NCBI GenBank assembly: GCA_947495295.1 | Contig: CANLYJ010000003.1 | Coordinates: 186,001 to 250,000, forward strand | Reading direction: 5' to 3' | DNA length: 64,000 bases | Source: an uncultured Paracoccaceae bacterium | GTDB lineage: Bacteria > Pseudomonadota > Alphaproteobacteria > Rhodobacterales > Rhodobacteraceae | Part shown: piece by piece, positions 16,242-26,967 of the stretch | How positions within the stretch are numbered: the first letter of the stretch is position 1 | Layout: the number at the start of each line of letters is the position of its first letter | Notes under the pieces: generated by a model | Told to the model about the DNA's origin: nothing | Seen by the model: only the letters and a program-made list of their open reading frames with translations | Database searches by the model: none | Made by a program: the position numbers and the translations under genes

Positions 16242-17423
16242 TCAGGTGTCGATATGGCCGTAGCGGGTGCCCGCAGATGGGTCTTTCTTCGACCAGTCGC
16301 GCTTGACGCCCAGGACCAGCAGGATTGCAGAGGCCACGAAGATCGAACTATAGGTCCCGATCAGCACACCCCAGATCATCGCAAAGACAAAGCCCCGGAT
16401 CACATCGCCACCCAACACGAAAAGTGACACCAAAGCCAGTAATGTGGTGACAGATGTCATGATGGTGCGCGACAGGGTTTCGTTGATGGACAGGTTCAGC
16501 ACCTCTTTGAGGTCCATTTTCTTGTATTTGCGCAGGTTCTCGCGGACCCGGTCAAACACGATCACCGTGTCGTTGATCGAGTAACCGACGATGGTCAGCA
16601 AGGCCGCGATAATGGCCAGATCGAACTTTATCTGCAGTTCGGAGAAGATACCGATGGTCAGGATCACGTCATGGGTTAGGGCCAGCACCGCGCCCACGGC
16701 AAACTGCCATTCGAAACGCAGCCAGATATAGGCAAGGATGGCCAATACTGCCAATGCGACGGCGATGGCGGCGGTCTGGATCAACTCGCCCGAGACTTTT
16801 GGGCCGACAGATTCCACGGATGGGAAGGAAATCGCTTCATATGAAATCCCTACCGAAGAATTGGGGACCGCGCCGTTCACGCCATCACCAAAGGCAATCA
16901 CAGTTTCCCGTTCCATCCCGTGGTCTAAAACGTAGCGTTGGCGACCCTCAGCCTCCGCCAGTTCAAAGGATATCCCAAGACGATCGGCGGTCGCTTCGGC
17001 GCGTGATTGCACGGTTTCGTTTTTTGGGGCATCGACAAATACTCTACTATCCAACATAGCGGCGAGAGCAAACTGCACGGCCTGAATTGTGTCAGACGCA
17101 ATCCGTTCGTCGCCTTCCTGGGCTTGGATACGAACCATTGCGACATGTTGATTTTCGTCGAAATTGGGATCAAAAACTTCGGTGATGGACACGTCGCCCA
17201 GCTCCAGCGGTTCCAATGCGGCGCGATAGGCGGCCACATCAACGGGCTGTTCGGATTGGGTCCGGATGCTTGTGCCACCCTGAAAATCGATGCCGAAATT
17301 CAGCCCTTGGATCAGGAATGACCCGAAGGCGATGACCATCATCACCAGCGAAATGCCCAGCCATAGGCGTGCGCGTTGGAAAAAGTCGATCTTGGTGCCT
17401 TGGCGAACCAGTCTCAGGCGCAT
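16242..17423 (-). CDS. secF: Protein translocase subunit SecF
   Basis: Forms SecDF with SecD, using proton motive force to help pull proteins out of SecYEG. The 393-residue protein begins MRLRLVRQG, has the first helix followed by FGIDFQGGTSIR, a periplasmic domain, and the C-terminal RND-type bundle with GYSINDTVIVFDRVREN. ATG 17423 follows the secD stop by one base; an in-frame start further upstream lies inside secD and is rejected. Confidence 0.96.
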   Translation of the reverse strand: MRLRLVRQGTKIDFFQRARLWLGISLVMMVIAFGSFLIQGLNFGIDFQGGTSIRTQSEQPVDVAAYRAALEPLELGDVSITEVFDPNFDENQHVAMVRIQAQEGDERIASDTIQAVQFALAAMLDSRVFVDAPKNETVQSRAEATADRLGISFELAEAEGRQRYVLDHGMERETVIAFGDGVNGAVPNSSVGISYEAISFPSVESVGPKVSGELIQTAAIAVALAVLAILAYIWLRFEWQFAVGAVLALTHDVILTIGIFSELQIKFDLAIIAALLTIVGYSINDTVIVFDRVRENLRKYKKMDLKEVLNLSINETLSRTIMTSVTTLLALVSLFVLGGDVIRGFVFAMIWGVLIGTYSSIFVASAILLVLGVKRDWSKKDPSAGTRYGHIDT

Positions 17424-17424
17424 G

Positions 17425-19098
17425 TCAAACCTCGATTGTCTTGGGACGGGCGCGCGCAAACCAGATCGCGATCAGCGAGCGGGTTACGAAAATCGCGGTG
17501 AACACGGATGTGGCGATACCAAAGATCAGGGTCACCGCAAAGCCGCTGACCGGGCCGGACCCGGCGAAAAACAGGATCAGCGCGGTGATGAAGGTCGTGA
17601 TATTGGCATCGATGATGGAAGACAGCGCCTTTTCATAGCCCAACTCAATCGCGCGGGCGGGTCCTTTGGCGGTTTTCAGCTCTTCCCGGATGCGTTCAAA
17701 GACGATCACATTGGCGTCCACCGCCATGCCGATGGTCAGCACAATCCCGGCAATTCCGGGTAGGGTCAGCGTGGCGCCCACGGCACTCAGCAGACCAAAG
17801 ATCATCCCGACATTCAGGATCAGGGCGATGTTGGCAAATAGACCGAACAGACCGTAGCTTAGGAACATGTAGATCAGAATGGCGATGCCCGCGACGATAC
17901 AAGCGATCTTGCCCGCATCAATGCTGTCTTGCCCCAGTTCGGGGCCGATTGTGCGTTCTTCAAGGAAGGTCAGTTCTGCTGGAAGCGCACCGGATCGCAG
18001 CAGAACGGCCAGATTTGTCGCCTCTTCCACTGTGAAGTTACCGGTGATGATACCGGACCCGCCGGGGATATGGCTTTGGATAGTGGGGGCCGAAATGATT
18101 TCGCTGTCCAGCACAATGGCAAAAGGCGAGCCAATGTTTTCAAGCGTGTAGTCGCCAAATTTCCGTGCGGCCGTGGTGTTGAACCGGAAGGCCACGGCAG
18201 GACGCCCGTTCTGGTCAAAATCCAGCTGCGCATTTTCAAGATCTTCACCTGTCACCACCGGACGGCGCTCGACGATCAGGAAAGAGCCCGGATTATCGAC
18301 GGATGGATAGATAATATTGCCACTGCCGGGCGATTGGTCTGCATCGGCTGCCGATCCGACAACCGGATTGAAGGTCAGTTGTGCGGTTGTACCCAGAAGT
18401 GCGATAATCTCATCTGCGGAACCGACGCCGGGGACCTGGACCAGAATCCGCTCTGCCCCTTGCCGTTGGATCGTGGGTTCTCGCGTGCCGACCTCATCAA
18501 TCCGGCGCCGGATGATTTCGAGCGATTGTGCCATGGTGCGTTCATTCATGGCCAGCATTTCGGCTTCGCTGATTGTGATGGTCAGGATTGGCCCATCGAT
18601 CCGCACGTCAATATTGCTGGCAGCCGCCCCTGTGAATGTCGTGACCGGGCGGCCAAGTCCGCGCACAAGTTCCAGTGCCCTTGCAGCCCCCGTGGTTTGT
18701 GAAATCCGCACACGCAATTCGGTATCGGGACCGTCCTCGCGGGTCACAAAACCCACTGTGTCCCGTTCCGCCGCCAAGACATCGCGCACCTGTGGCCAGA
18801 GCCCTTCCAAGGTAGACGCATGCACGTCCTCGACCTGCACCTCGACCAGCAAATGTGCGCCGCCGCGCAGATCGAGCCCCAGATTAACCAGGCTGGACGG
18901 CAGAAATTCAGGCCAGCCTGCTGCCATCTCTTCCACTTCGATGGGGGTGGCGCCTGCGGCAAGCAGGGCTTCGGGATTGGAAAGCGCGTCGTTATGCGCC
19001 TCTACCCGGCCATAGAACCCGTTGGGCATCGCAAGTGTCAGGCCGACGATGACCGTCAACCAGATCATCAACTGCTTGGCGAAAGAGATATTGAGCAT
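17425..19098 (-). CDS. secD: Protein translocase subunit SecD
   Basis: The 557-residue partner of SecF. It shows an N-terminal helix, the LGLDLRGGAHLLVEV motif, a large periplasmic P1 domain including RIDEVGTREPTIQRQGAERILVQVPG, and a C-terminal bundle with GMAVDANVIVFERIREE. It starts four bases after yajC ends and is followed immediately by secF. Confidence 0.97.
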   Translation of the reverse strand: MLNISFAKQLMIWLTVIVGLTLAMPNGFYGRVEAHNDALSNPEALLAAGATPIEVEEMAAGWPEFLPSSLVNLGLDLRGGAHLLVEVQVEDVHASTLEGLWPQVRDVLAAERDTVGFVTREDGPDTELRVRISQTTGAARALELVRGLGRPVTTFTGAAASNIDVRIDGPILTITISEAEMLAMNERTMAQSLEIIRRRIDEVGTREPTIQRQGAERILVQVPGVGSADEIIALLGTTAQLTFNPVVGSAADADQSPGSGNIIYPSVDNPGSFLIVERRPVVTGEDLENAQLDFDQNGRPAVAFRFNTTAARKFGDYTLENIGSPFAIVLDSEIISAPTIQSHIPGGSGIITGNFTVEEATNLAVLLRSGALPAELTFLEERTIGPELGQDSIDAGKIACIVAGIAILIYMFLSYGLFGLFANIALILNVGMIFGLLSAVGATLTLPGIAGIVLTIGMAVDANVIVFERIREELKTAKGPARAIELGYEKALSSIIDANITTFITALILFFAGSGPVSGFAVTLIFGIATSVFTAIFVTRSLIAIWFARARPKTIEV

Positions 19099-19102
19099 CA
19101 GT

Positions 19103-19384
19103 TTAGGATTTCGCCGGTTCGGTCTTGTTCATGACAGTGGTGATCGTGGCTTTGACCACACGGACATTTACACCTTTGGCGATTTCAACTTCGACTTCGT
19201 TGCTGTCATCTTTGACCTTGACGATCTTGCCGATCACGCCGCCTTGGGTGACAACCTGGTCACCACGGCGCAGACCGGCCAGCAGAGCCTGGTGTTCTTT
19301 GAGTTTCTTTTGTTGCGGGCGTATCAGAAGGAAATACATGATCGCAAAGATCACGAGTAGCAAAATCAGGTCGGCAGGTCTCAT
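19103..19384 (-). CDS. yajC: Preprotein translocase subunit YajC
   Basis: The 93-residue accessory protein of SecDF has one N-terminal helix (LILLLVIFAIMYFLLI), the RPQQKKLKEHQ signature and a small cytoplasmic domain with GDQVVTQGGVIGKIVKV. It is the first gene of the leftward block yajC-secD-secF-Mth938-ccmABCDG. The ~135 bp upstream presumably hold the promoter; they include a G8 run near 19475 and no clear operator. Confidence 0.96.
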   Translation of the reverse strand: MRPADLILLLVIFAIMYFLLIRPQQKKLKEHQALLAGLRRGDQVVTQGGVIGKIVKVKDDSNEVEVEIAKGVNVRVVKATITTVMNKTEPAKS

Positions 19385-19589
19385 TCTCTATCCCTTGTCG
19401 GTCAGCGGCAGCGCAAAGTCGCGGCACATTATTGTCCGGTCAACCAGATGGCAACACGGTTTGGCCTGATATGGGGGGGGAAGAGACGGAAAGCAAGCGC
19501 TGACGAGGTTCAGGCAGATGCCGCGGAAATTCCAATCCGGCGGGCTGGAGTTTTATGGTTTTCGCTGTGGCGGACACAGGAACACTGAA

Positions 19590-19606
19590 AGGCCGCAATG
19601 CGGCCT
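19590..19606 (-). terminator. Hairpin terminator downstream of the LpxR-like gene
   Basis: AGGCCGC-AAT-GCGGCCT forms a 7-bp stem with a 3-base loop, 23 bp past the stop. Read leftward it continues TTTCAG, a short U-tract. Confidence 0.65.
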
Positions 19607-19629
19607 GTTCTCAGATCTGCGGTGTATTG

Positions 19630-20562
19630 CTAGAAAACGAACGAAATCGACAACATACCAACCCGTTGCCCTTCGACCTGGCCTTCGAATTCCTCTGAAA
19701 ACCATGCTTGCCCGAAAAAGATGTCGCCCATCGCACCATTGAACTGTATGCCTGCCCGCGCCCTGCTGCGTTCGGGCAGCAAAACAGCGCTGCTTTCGTC
19801 GGCAATCAAATAGGACGATTCGACCCTGCTGGTGTCCCAACCGGCAACAAAACTGATCCCTTCGGCCTGATCCGCATGCGGCGATGTCAGCCGCCCGGTG
19901 GTGACGTCGCGTGCCCAGATGGTTTGCGACGCGATATCGCCGATCAGGATATCTGCACCAACGGTGCCAACCTGTTCAGCGCCACCCGACAAAACGACAA
20001 AGGGCCGGATCGCCGCGTTTTCGCCAAGCGGCAATTGATAGGCGATTTCGGTGGAAAATCCGAATGCAACCTCACTATCCGCGACCTCTTGGTTTTCACC
20101 ACCCAGTTCGAAACTGTTTTCCAGATCGAGACCGGCATGCGCCGCCGCCTGCAAATCCGCCAATGGCGTTTCGCTGCCAATGCTAAGCACTTCGACCCCC
20201 GCGCTGGTCTGAAAACCACCAAACTGATTATGTCCAAAAATGCCGATGCCAATGGCCGTCACATATGGCCTGTCGACATTGGGCTGTTTGGCGCGGGTCC
20301 AGGGCGATACAATCTCTGCCCTGGCCCGCACTTCCAGCCGGTCGGCCAAACCGCCCTGCCCCAGCCCATAGAAAAGCGACCCCTGATAAGATGCGCTGCG
20401 CCACCGATCATGGCCATCACCGATAAAATCGTTGGAAAAACTGCTGGCGTAGCCTTCAAAGCTGCCGAAGGACAGGTTTTGTGCCGCCAAAGGATTTGCC
20501 AGAAATAACAAGGCAATCGTTACGTTTGACATGTGGCCATGCGGCAATTGTTTTTTAAACAC
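19630..20562 (-). CDS. LpxR-like outer-membrane protein (lipid A 3'-O-deacylase family)
   Basis: The 310-residue precursor has a signal peptide (hydrophobic IALLFLANPLAAQ), then alternating beta-strands ending in a C-terminal Phe (SISFVF), as expected for an outer-membrane barrel. Near the mature N-terminus it carries SNDFIGDGHDRW (Asn44-Asp45), matching the ND...D pattern of LpxR. LpxR removes the 3'-acyloxyacyl chain of lipid A. A GTG start at 20562 has AAGGAG six bases upstream; an internal ATG at 20532 would also keep the signal peptide. Enzymatic activity is not certain in this subfamily. Confidence 0.7.
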   Translation of the reverse strand: MFKKQLPHGHMSNVTIALLFLANPLAAQNLSFGSFEGYASSFSNDFIGDGHDRWRSASYQGSLFYGLGQGGLADRLEVRARAEIVSPWTRAKQPNVDRPYVTAIGIGIFGHNQFGGFQTSAGVEVLSIGSETPLADLQAAAHAGLDLENSFELGGENQEVADSEVAFGFSTEIAYQLPLGENAAIRPFVVLSGGAEQVGTVGADILIGDIASQTIWARDVTTGRLTSPHADQAEGISFVAGWDTSRVESSYLIADESSAVLLPERSRARAGIQFNGAMGDIFFGQAWFSEEFEGQVEGQRVGMLSISFVF

Positions 20563-20780
20563 CTAACGCTCCTTCTGGTCGCTGAGCGCGGTTTTAGGCA
20601 GCAGGCGTTTACAAATGGTTTGAATTAGAACAAAATGTGAACTTTATTTTGACCTGGTTCACATAATTGCTTTTTTCTTCCACCACAGCAGCTTTCACAT
20701 CGCGAACGCAGATTGCAGTTCACTAAGCCCGCGCAATCGGGCATATGAACGCCACCTGAAACACCAAAAGGACCGGACCC

Positions 20781-22073
20781 ATGCATGATATCCGCACCAT
20801 CCGCGACAACCCTGCTGCTTTTGATGCAGCCCTGTCTCGCCGTGGGATTGATGCAATGTCGTCCGAGATTCTGGCCCTGGATGAGGCGAGACGCGCCAAG
20901 ATTCTGGCCGCCGAAACGGCCCAGGCCGAGGCAAACAAAGCCGCCAAGGAAGTTGGTGCTGCCAAAGGCCGCAGTGATGAGGCCGAATTTGAACGGTTGC
21001 GCGGGCTGGTTGCCGAAAAAAAGGCCCAGATCGCCGCCCTGAACGAAGAGGCCAAAGGTGAAGATGCCCGGTTGACCGATCTGCTGATGGGTATCCCCAA
21101 CCTGCCCGCTGATGATGTCCCCGCGGGCAATGATGAAGACGACAATGTCGAAATTCATCGTTATGGCAGCGTGCCTAATTTCAGCTTTGATCCGCTGGAG
21201 CATTACGACATCCCCGGCATTCGTCCGGGCATGGATTTCGAAACGGCAGCCAAGTTATCGGGCAGCCGCTTTGTCCTGTTATCTGGCGCTGTTGCGCGCC
21301 TGCACCGCGCATTGGCGCAATTCATGCTTGATCTGCATGTCGAAGAACACGGGCTGACCGAGACCATTACCCCGGTGCTGGTCCGCGAGGAAATGATGTA
21401 TGGCACCGGGCAACTGCCGAAATTCGGTGAAGACAGCTATCAGACCACCAATGGCTGGTGGCTGATCCCGACGGCCGAGGTCACGCTGACCAATATCGTC
21501 AACGGCCTGACGATCGAGGAAAGCTATCTACCCCGCCGTTATGTCGCTCATACCCAGTGTTTCCGGTCTGAGGCCGGATCTGCCGGACGGGATACATCCG
21601 GCATGCTGCGTCAACACCAGTTTGAAAAGGTCGAGATGGTCAGCATCACCGCGCCAGAACATAGCGATGCCGAACATCAGCGCATGACCAAATGCGCCGA
21701 GGCGGTGCTGGAAAAGCTGGAAATACCCTATCGCACAGTCATCCTGTGTACCGGCGATCTGGGCGCGGGCATGCGCAAGACCCATGATATTGAAGTCTGG
21801 CTGCCCGGGCAGAAAACCTATCGCGAAATCGCATCTGTGTCCGTTGCAGGCGATTATCAGGCGCGCCGTATGAACGCGCGTTACAAACCCGCTGAAGGTG
21901 GAAAGCCGCAATTTGTGCATACGCTCAACGGATCCGGGTTGGCCGTTGGCCGTGCCTTGATTGCGGTCGTTGAAAACGGTCAGCAAGAAGATGGATCGGT
22001 CAATCTGCCCGCTGTCCTGCATTCTTACCTGCGGGGCAAGACGCGGATTACGGCTGAAGGATCTTTGGCCTAG
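20781..22073 (+). CDS. serS: Seryl-tRNA synthetase
   Basis: The 430-residue class II synthetase charges tRNA-Ser. It opens with [18 protein letters not shown] and the antiparallel coiled-coil arm (residues ~30-100, [16 protein letters not shown]). It then has motif 2 [25 protein letters not shown] and motif 3 near [18 protein letters not shown]. Length is standard. Its 3' end overlaps the convergent DUF2235 gene by 26 bp. Confidence 0.98.
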   Translation: MHDIRTIRDNPAAFDAALSRRGIDAMSSEILALDEARRAKILAAETAQAEANKAAKEVGAAKGRSDEAEFERLRGLVAEKKAQIAALNEEAKGEDARLTDLLMGIPNLPADDVPAGNDEDDNVEIHRYGSVPNFSFDPLEHYDIPGIRPGMDFETAAKLSGSRFVLLSGAVARLHRALAQFMLDLHVEEHGLTETITPVLVREEMMYGTGQLPKFGEDSYQTTNGWWLIPTAEVTLTNIVNGLTIEESYLPRRYVAHTQCFRSEAGSAGRDTSGMLRQHQFEKVEMVSITAPEHSDAEHQRMTKCAEAVLEKLEIPYRTVILCTGDLGAGMRKTHDIEVWLPGQKTYREIASVSVAGDYQARRMNARYKPAEGGKPQFVHTLNGSGLAVGRALIAVVENGQQEDGSVNLPAVLHSYLRGKTRITAEGSLA

Positions 22074-23334
22074 TTTCGGCCAGCGGGGCATCGCGCGGCG
22101 GCTCCCAATGGCGGGGTCGCAGCGTTGATCCGACCTCATGGGTGGGGCCGCCATCCTGGGCAACCAGCAAATCGCGGATCGCCGCCGTCGCGCTTGCCGG
22201 TTTGCCCCGCAGGTCATCAAGAACAAAATTCAGCGTTTCCGGGTCATAGTTTGGATCGCCCACCACTCGGTCGAAGGCCGCAACGGAAAGGTTTTCAACC
22301 TCTTTGGGGCCGCTGCGCGACGCCTTGATCGTGTTCAATAGCAGACCGGACACGCCCACCGGACCAAACTTATTATCAAGATCATCGATCGCGGGGGCAA
22401 ATCGCTGGGCGACATGATCAAATTCAGTCCATGACAGGTTCAAACCGGCCTGCTGGGCACCTTGTGCTATCCAGTGCAGTGCTACAGATGACAGACCCAC
22501 CCGCGCCCCGCCGCCCCCGACCGAACCATGATTGCCCGGAAACCATTGCTGCGAAAATGGCGGTACTTTGGGGTTGCCTGCCCTGGCATTCAGATCGTCG
22601 ATATTGTCCCATGGCGAAGATGGAAAGGTGATCCGCCGTTCATCAATCGCAATCGCATGGCGTGCTGCAATGACGGACGAGCTCAACTGTGCATCATGGA
22701 ACGTGTATTTGTCGTTGAAACGTGCGGCCATCGGCAAGAAGGCGGGAATGCCCAAGGCTTTGACTGTATCCCAGATGCCCAGATAAGCCAGTGTCAGACG
22801 GATCGCCCGGGTATCCCCGCGATCAATCCGCCATTTAAATTCCTTGGCGCTGGTGGCGGTATCCGGGGCAAATTCTTCGCGGAATGCGTAGCTCGAAGGA
22901 TCTTCGGGATGGGTTGATTTGTCACGGCTGATGTAACGGGCCATGGCCTCTGGGATGCGGCCAATATGGCGCCGGGGCGGGATGCCGCAACACCGGATCA
23001 GCCCGGCCAGTGATCGCGCAGCAAAACCGCCACGCGAGAAACCAAAGATGTAGATTTCGTCGCCCGGTTCATAGGCAAAGATCAGATTGCGATAGGTGTC
23101 TTCGATGATATCGGTCAGGCCCCAGCCAAGCGCGCCACCAAAGACACGATCCATCCGCCGCCCCAACCAGTTGTTGCCGCGTCCCGACCCCACGCCGGGC
23201 GAATAGATCACCTGTTGTACATTCCCATCGCCATCATGGGCGTAAACACAGCGTGACAGCCGGACTACATTCGTTGGGTTTTCAGCATCTGGCCGGTTCC
23301 AGGTGCCGTCGATAAATATGGCAATACGCTTCAT
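22048..23334 (-). CDS. DUF2235 family alpha/beta hydrolase
   Basis: The 428-residue protein starts [13 protein letters not shown] with the DUF2235 hallmark FxDGTxN and has the nucleophile elbow [16 protein letters not shown] (Ser in GFSRGG). DUF2235 includes the type VI effector phospholipase Tle1, but stand-alone cytosolic members are common and no type VI secretion gene is nearby. No signal peptide. The ATG at 23334 is chosen over a TTG twelve bases upstream. Substrate unknown. Confidence 0.87.
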   Translation of the reverse strand: MKRIAIFIDGTWNRPDAENPTNVVRLSRCVYAHDGDGNVQQVIYSPGVGSGRGNNWLGRRMDRVFGGALGWGLTDIIEDTYRNLIFAYEPGDEIYIFGFSRGGFAARSLAGLIRCCGIPPRRHIGRIPEAMARYISRDKSTHPEDPSSYAFREEFAPDTATSAKEFKWRIDRGDTRAIRLTLAYLGIWDTVKALGIPAFLPMAARFNDKYTFHDAQLSSSVIAARHAIAIDERRITFPSSPWDNIDDLNARAGNPKVPPFSQQWFPGNHGSVGGGGARVGLSSVALHWIAQGAQQAGLNLSWTEFDHVAQRFAPAIDDLDNKFGPVGVSGLLLNTIKASRSGPKEVENLSVAAFDRVVGDPNYDPETLNFVLDDLRGKPASATAAIRDLLVAQDGGPTHEVGSTLRPRHWEPPRDAPLAETRPKILQP

Positions 23335-23453
23335 CCCAAACCCCAAAATTCAATAGCTTATGCTGCACCATCACCTTGGTTGCGACAAGTCAGCAAATCC
23401 ACACTATCGCATTTGATGTGGAACCGGTTGGCATTCGTCATAGTTCGTCTGTC

Positions 23454-24173
23454 ATGACATACATCAAAGCCATCCTGACCGCCTTGTTCACCGTCACATT
23501 CGTGACCTCGCCTTTGCTGACCGATCCGTTCAGCGGCTTCCGGGCTGATCAGCTGCCCATTCCGCAGATCGCACCCCCGGTTCAGCCAGCCGGGTATGCA
23601 TTTGCGATCTGGGGGTTGATCTATGCCTGGCTTGTGATCTCGGCGGGTTTTGGGCTGTGGAAACGTGCGGGGGATCGTGCCTGGGATCGTGCCCGCCCGG
23701 CCTTAATCATCAGCCTTTTGGTGGGGACGCCATGGCTGGCGGTGGCCAATAGCAGCGCGGTCTGGGCCACCATCCTGATCTTTGTGATGGCGATTGGCGC
23801 GATTGTTGCGCTGTTTCAGGCACCGCGCGGCGATTACTGGTTCTTTGCCGTACCGGTCGGCATCTATGCCGGGTGGCTGACGGCGGCCTCTTTCGTGTCG
23901 TTGGGTAGTACAGCGGCGGGATATGGCGTGCTGACCGATGCGATGGGCTGGGCATATCTGGGGATTATCGGGGCCCTTGTCGCGGCAAGCGTCATCACCT
24001 ACCGGACCGGCTCAGCGCCTTATGGGGTGACCGTAATATGGGCCTTGGTCGCCATCATCGTGGCCAACGGCACTGAAAATATGATGATTTCAGCTATTGC
24101 CGCAGCCGGTGCTGCCCTGTTGCTGGGTTTGATCGCCCAACAACGCGCTAGCGGTCGGACGGCCCTTTCTTGA
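23454..24173 (+). CDS. TspO/MBR-like membrane protein
   Basis: The 239-residue integral membrane protein has about seven helices and a Trp/Pro-rich character ([28 protein letters not shown]). This pattern resembles tryptophan-rich sensory protein relatives that are longer than five-helix TspO. Ligand unknown; porphyrins are the classical TspO ligand. Its end overlaps der by 26 bp in convergent orientation. Start ATG 23454 precedes the first helix; earlier in-frame starts add a non-hydrophobic extension without family likeness. Confidence 0.65.
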   Translation: MTYIKAILTALFTVTFVTSPLLTDPFSGFRADQLPIPQIAPPVQPAGYAFAIWGLIYAWLVISAGFGLWKRAGDRAWDRARPALIISLLVGTPWLAVANSSAVWATILIFVMAIGAIVALFQAPRGDYWFFAVPVGIYAGWLTAASFVSLGSTAAGYGVLTDAMGWAYLGIIGALVAASVITYRTGSAPYGVTVIWALVAIIVANGTENMMISAIAAAGAALLLGLIAQQRASGRTALS

Positions 24174-25605
24174 GGTGCTTTGACAGCCGCGAAGGTTGTG
24201 ACGACTTTTTGTCCTTGTAAGGGTTCTTGTCGCCCTGATCGCGCAGAAACAGCCGGATCGGCGTACCGGGCATGTCAAAATCGACCCGCAAACCATTCAT
24301 AAGATAGCGTTTATAGCTTTCCGGGACCAGGTCGGGATGTGATGTCATCACCACAAAAGCAGGCGGGCGTGTCTTGACCTGCGTCATGTAGCGCATCTTG
24401 ATCCGTTTGCCCTGTGGTGCGGGCGGCGGGTGCTGTTCCAGCATCCCGGTCAACCAACGGTTCAACTGCGCGGTGGTCACGCGCCGGTTCCAGACCTCAT
24501 GCGCGCGCATGATCGCCTGCTGTAATCTGTCCAGCCCTTTGCCAGTCTTGGCTGACACGGTGACCAGCGGTGCGCCTTTCAACTGCGGCAGCAACCGTTC
24601 AAAGGATTGCCGCAGGTCTTTCAGCTTTTCCTGCTTGGCGTCTTCGGTATCCCATTTATTGACGGCGACAACCACGGCCCGCCCTTCACGTTCTGCAAGG
24701 TCAGCGATGCGCAGGTCCTGTTGTTCAAACGGGATTTCAACATCGAGCAGGACAACAACCACTTCGGCAAACTTGACCGCCCGCAGCCCATCAGACACTG
24801 AAAGCTTTTCAAGCTTTTCCTGAACCTTGGCCCTTTTGCGCATCCCCGCAGTGTCAAAGATGCGCATCGGCACGCCATCCCAATCCTGCTGGACGGAAAT
24901 CGCGTCACGGGTGATTCCCGCCTCTGGCCCGGTCAGCAGGCGCTCTTCACCGATGATCTTGTTGATCAGGGTGGATTTGCCCGCATTGGGGCGTCCAACT
25001 ACCGCGATCTGCAGCGGCTTGGCCCGCGTTGGAACCCGGGCCGCATCTTCGTCATCGTCGCCGACATCCACATCAACTTCTGGGGCATCGGCGGCGGCGC
25101 GTTCCTCGGTTTCTTCGGCGATGGGGCGCAGCATATCCATCAACTCGCCCATGCCTTCGCCATGTTCGGCCGACATGCGGATCGGTTCGCCCAGACCAAG
25201 ACTGTAAGCCTCAAGGATCGACGCATCAGCCGCTTTGCCTTCGCCCTTATTAGCCGCAAGGATCACATTGGCGTTCTTCTTGCGCAAGATATCGGCAAAA
25301 ACCTCATCCGCTGGAAGTACCCCTGCCCGCGCGTCGATCATGAACAGACAGACATCGGCCATTTCAACCGCGCGTTCCGTCAGGCGGCGCATCCGGCCTT
25401 GCAGGCTGTCATCTGTGGCCTCTTCCAAACCGGCGCTGTCGATCACGGTAAAGCGCAGGTCGGCGATACGTCCTTCGCCTTCGCGCAGATCGCGGGTCAC
25501 CCCCGGCTGGTCATCGACCAAAGCCAGCTTTTTGCCAACCAAACGGTTGAACAGTGTGGATTTGCCCACATTGGGACGCCCCACAATTGCAAGGGTAAAG
25601 CTCAT
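24148..25605 (-). CDS. der: Ribosome-assembly GTPase Der (EngA)
   Basis: The 485-residue protein has two tandem GTPase domains, with P-loops GRPNVGKS at residues 9-16 and GRPNAGKS at 204-211, separated by an acidic linker (~168-190). A C-terminal KH-like domain follows ([18 protein letters not shown]). Der is essential for 50S subunit maturation. It follows the TPR protein and bamB genes, the order known in E. coli (yfgM-bamB-der). Confidence 0.97.
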   Translation of the reverse strand: MSFTLAIVGRPNVGKSTLFNRLVGKKLALVDDQPGVTRDLREGEGRIADLRFTVIDSAGLEEATDDSLQGRMRRLTERAVEMADVCLFMIDARAGVLPADEVFADILRKKNANVILAANKGEGKAADASILEAYSLGLGEPIRMSAEHGEGMGELMDMLRPIAEETEERAAADAPEVDVDVGDDDEDAARVPTRAKPLQIAVVGRPNAGKSTLINKIIGEERLLTGPEAGITRDAISVQQDWDGVPMRIFDTAGMRKRAKVQEKLEKLSVSDGLRAVKFAEVVVVLLDVEIPFEQQDLRIADLAEREGRAVVVAVNKWDTEDAKQEKLKDLRQSFERLLPQLKGAPLVTVSAKTGKGLDRLQQAIMRAHEVWNRRVTTAQLNRWLTGMLEQHPPPAPQGKRIKMRYMTQVKTRPPAFVVMTSHPDLVPESYKRYLMNGLRVDFDMPGTPIRLFLRDQGDKNPYKDKKSSQPSRLSKHLKKGPSDR

Positions 25606-25653
25606 CTTACGGCTCCTGACGCGTTAGACCTGCGCCGATACACCAAGAATGGA

Positions 25654-26949
25654 TCAACGAAAAGCGTGCAATTGCCCGGCTTTGCTGACGACATACAAGG
25701 TCTGCCCGGCCACAACCGGATGCGAAGCCGCGCCACCCGCAATTTCGACGGTGCCAACCAGTGCGCCAGAGCGCGGGTCATATTGCCGGATCAGCCCGTC
25801 AGAAGAGGACACAATCAACCGTCCACCCGCCAGAACCGGACCATAATGCCCAACGACCCGTTTTTGCCGGGAACTGCGCCCTTCCACGAGACCGGGCAGC
25901 GGAATCCGCCAGACCGGCTGACCTGTGTTTGCCTCAAGCCGGACCAGCTCGTTGATGTCGTTGATCAGAAAGACCGCATCGCCCACCGGCCAAACCGGGC
26001 TGATCGCCCCCTCGGCAGCTGTCCAGATACGATCGCCATTGGCGGCTTCAAGCGCGACAACCCGGCCACCAAAATTGCCAACATAAACTCGGTTTCCAGT
26101 GATAACCGGATCGCTTGCAATATCTGTCACCAATGATGCGGCCCGCCCAAGGCGGTCACCGGTCACCGATGTCGCCCAGCGCCGCAGCCCGCCTTGCGGG
26201 AATGTGCCAACCACCTCGCCCGAAGGAAACGGAAACACGGCGATATCGCCATTAACAGCCGGTGCCGCACCGCTGGCGAAATTGGCGGTCGATGGGTTGC
26301 TGGTTGTTTGCCATTGGATCCGCCCGGTGGCGGTATCAAGCACAAGCGCCACGCTGTTGCGTGCAACAACATAGACCAGATTGCCATTGATCGTCGGTGG
26401 CGACATCGCAGGCGCATCCAGATCCTGCACCCAACGGACTGTCCCAGACGCGGCATCAAGGGCGCTGATTTCGCCAAAGCCGGTCGTAACATAAACCTGC
26501 CCACCAGCCACGGAGATCCCGCCGCCAGACGCATCGGTCGGGTTGTCCCGCCCGGGCGTCAGATTGCGCGACCACAGCGTCTGGCCCGCGGTTGATGTTG
26601 CGGTGACTGTCGCGCGCGCATCAAGCGTATAGATCACCCCACCAGCGACAACCGGATCAGCGGTGATCCGCGCCCTACGGCTGTCACCCTGACCGATTGA
26701 AACAGCAAAAACCTCTGTCAGGTTATTGCCCAATGCGGGGTGGGTAATCAGGTGATCCGCGCCACCATTGCGATGGGTCCAGTCGGCATTGGCCCGTGCC
26801 GCAGGCAGGTTGACCCCGCGCGCCTCGTTCACAAAGACAGGGGTGTCGCGCAGGGCGAAACGTTCACCCGGCAGGATTACGTCTTCTTCCCCACAAGCCG
26901 CCAAAAGGGCGAGGGCGAGGCTTGCGCCAAGAATTTTTGTGCCAGTCAC
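25654..26949 (-). CDS. bamB: Outer-membrane assembly lipoprotein BamB (PQQ-like beta-propeller)
   Basis: A 431-residue lipoprotein precursor: the lipobox LLAAC puts the lipidated Cys at residue 19. The rest is a WD/PQQ-like beta-propeller with repeated blades (VVAGGVIYTLDARATVTA, VYVTTGFGEISALDAASGTVRW, VYVGNFGGRVVALEAANG). BamB scaffolds BamA for beta-barrel insertion. Context with the TPR protein upstream and der downstream supports this over a dehydrogenase-like propeller. Confidence 0.9.
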   Translation of the reverse strand: MTGTKILGASLALALLAACGEEDVILPGERFALRDTPVFVNEARGVNLPAARANADWTHRNGGADHLITHPALGNNLTEVFAVSIGQGDSRRARITADPVVAGGVIYTLDARATVTATSTAGQTLWSRNLTPGRDNPTDASGGGISVAGGQVYVTTGFGEISALDAASGTVRWVQDLDAPAMSPPTINGNLVYVVARNSVALVLDTATGRIQWQTTSNPSTANFASGAAPAVNGDIAVFPFPSGEVVGTFPQGGLRRWATSVTGDRLGRAASLVTDIASDPVITGNRVYVGNFGGRVVALEAANGDRIWTAAEGAISPVWPVGDAVFLINDINELVRLEANTGQPVWRIPLPGLVEGRSSRQKRVVGHYGPVLAGGRLIVSSSDGLIRQYDPRSGALVGTVEIAGGAASHPVVAGQTLYVVSKAGQLHAFR

Positions 26950-26967
26950 GTCCGGTCCAATCGCATG

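Noticed and set aside
22048..22073. 26-bp 3' overlap of serS and the DUF2235 gene (also der/TspO-like, LOG/dehydratase)
   Set aside because: Short convergent overlaps are ordinary in compact alphaproteobacterial genomes; not evidence of antisense regulation.
25081..25260. Apparent repeats within der linker and Ala/Glu-rich stretches
   Set aside because: Low-complexity coding sequence, not DNA repeats.
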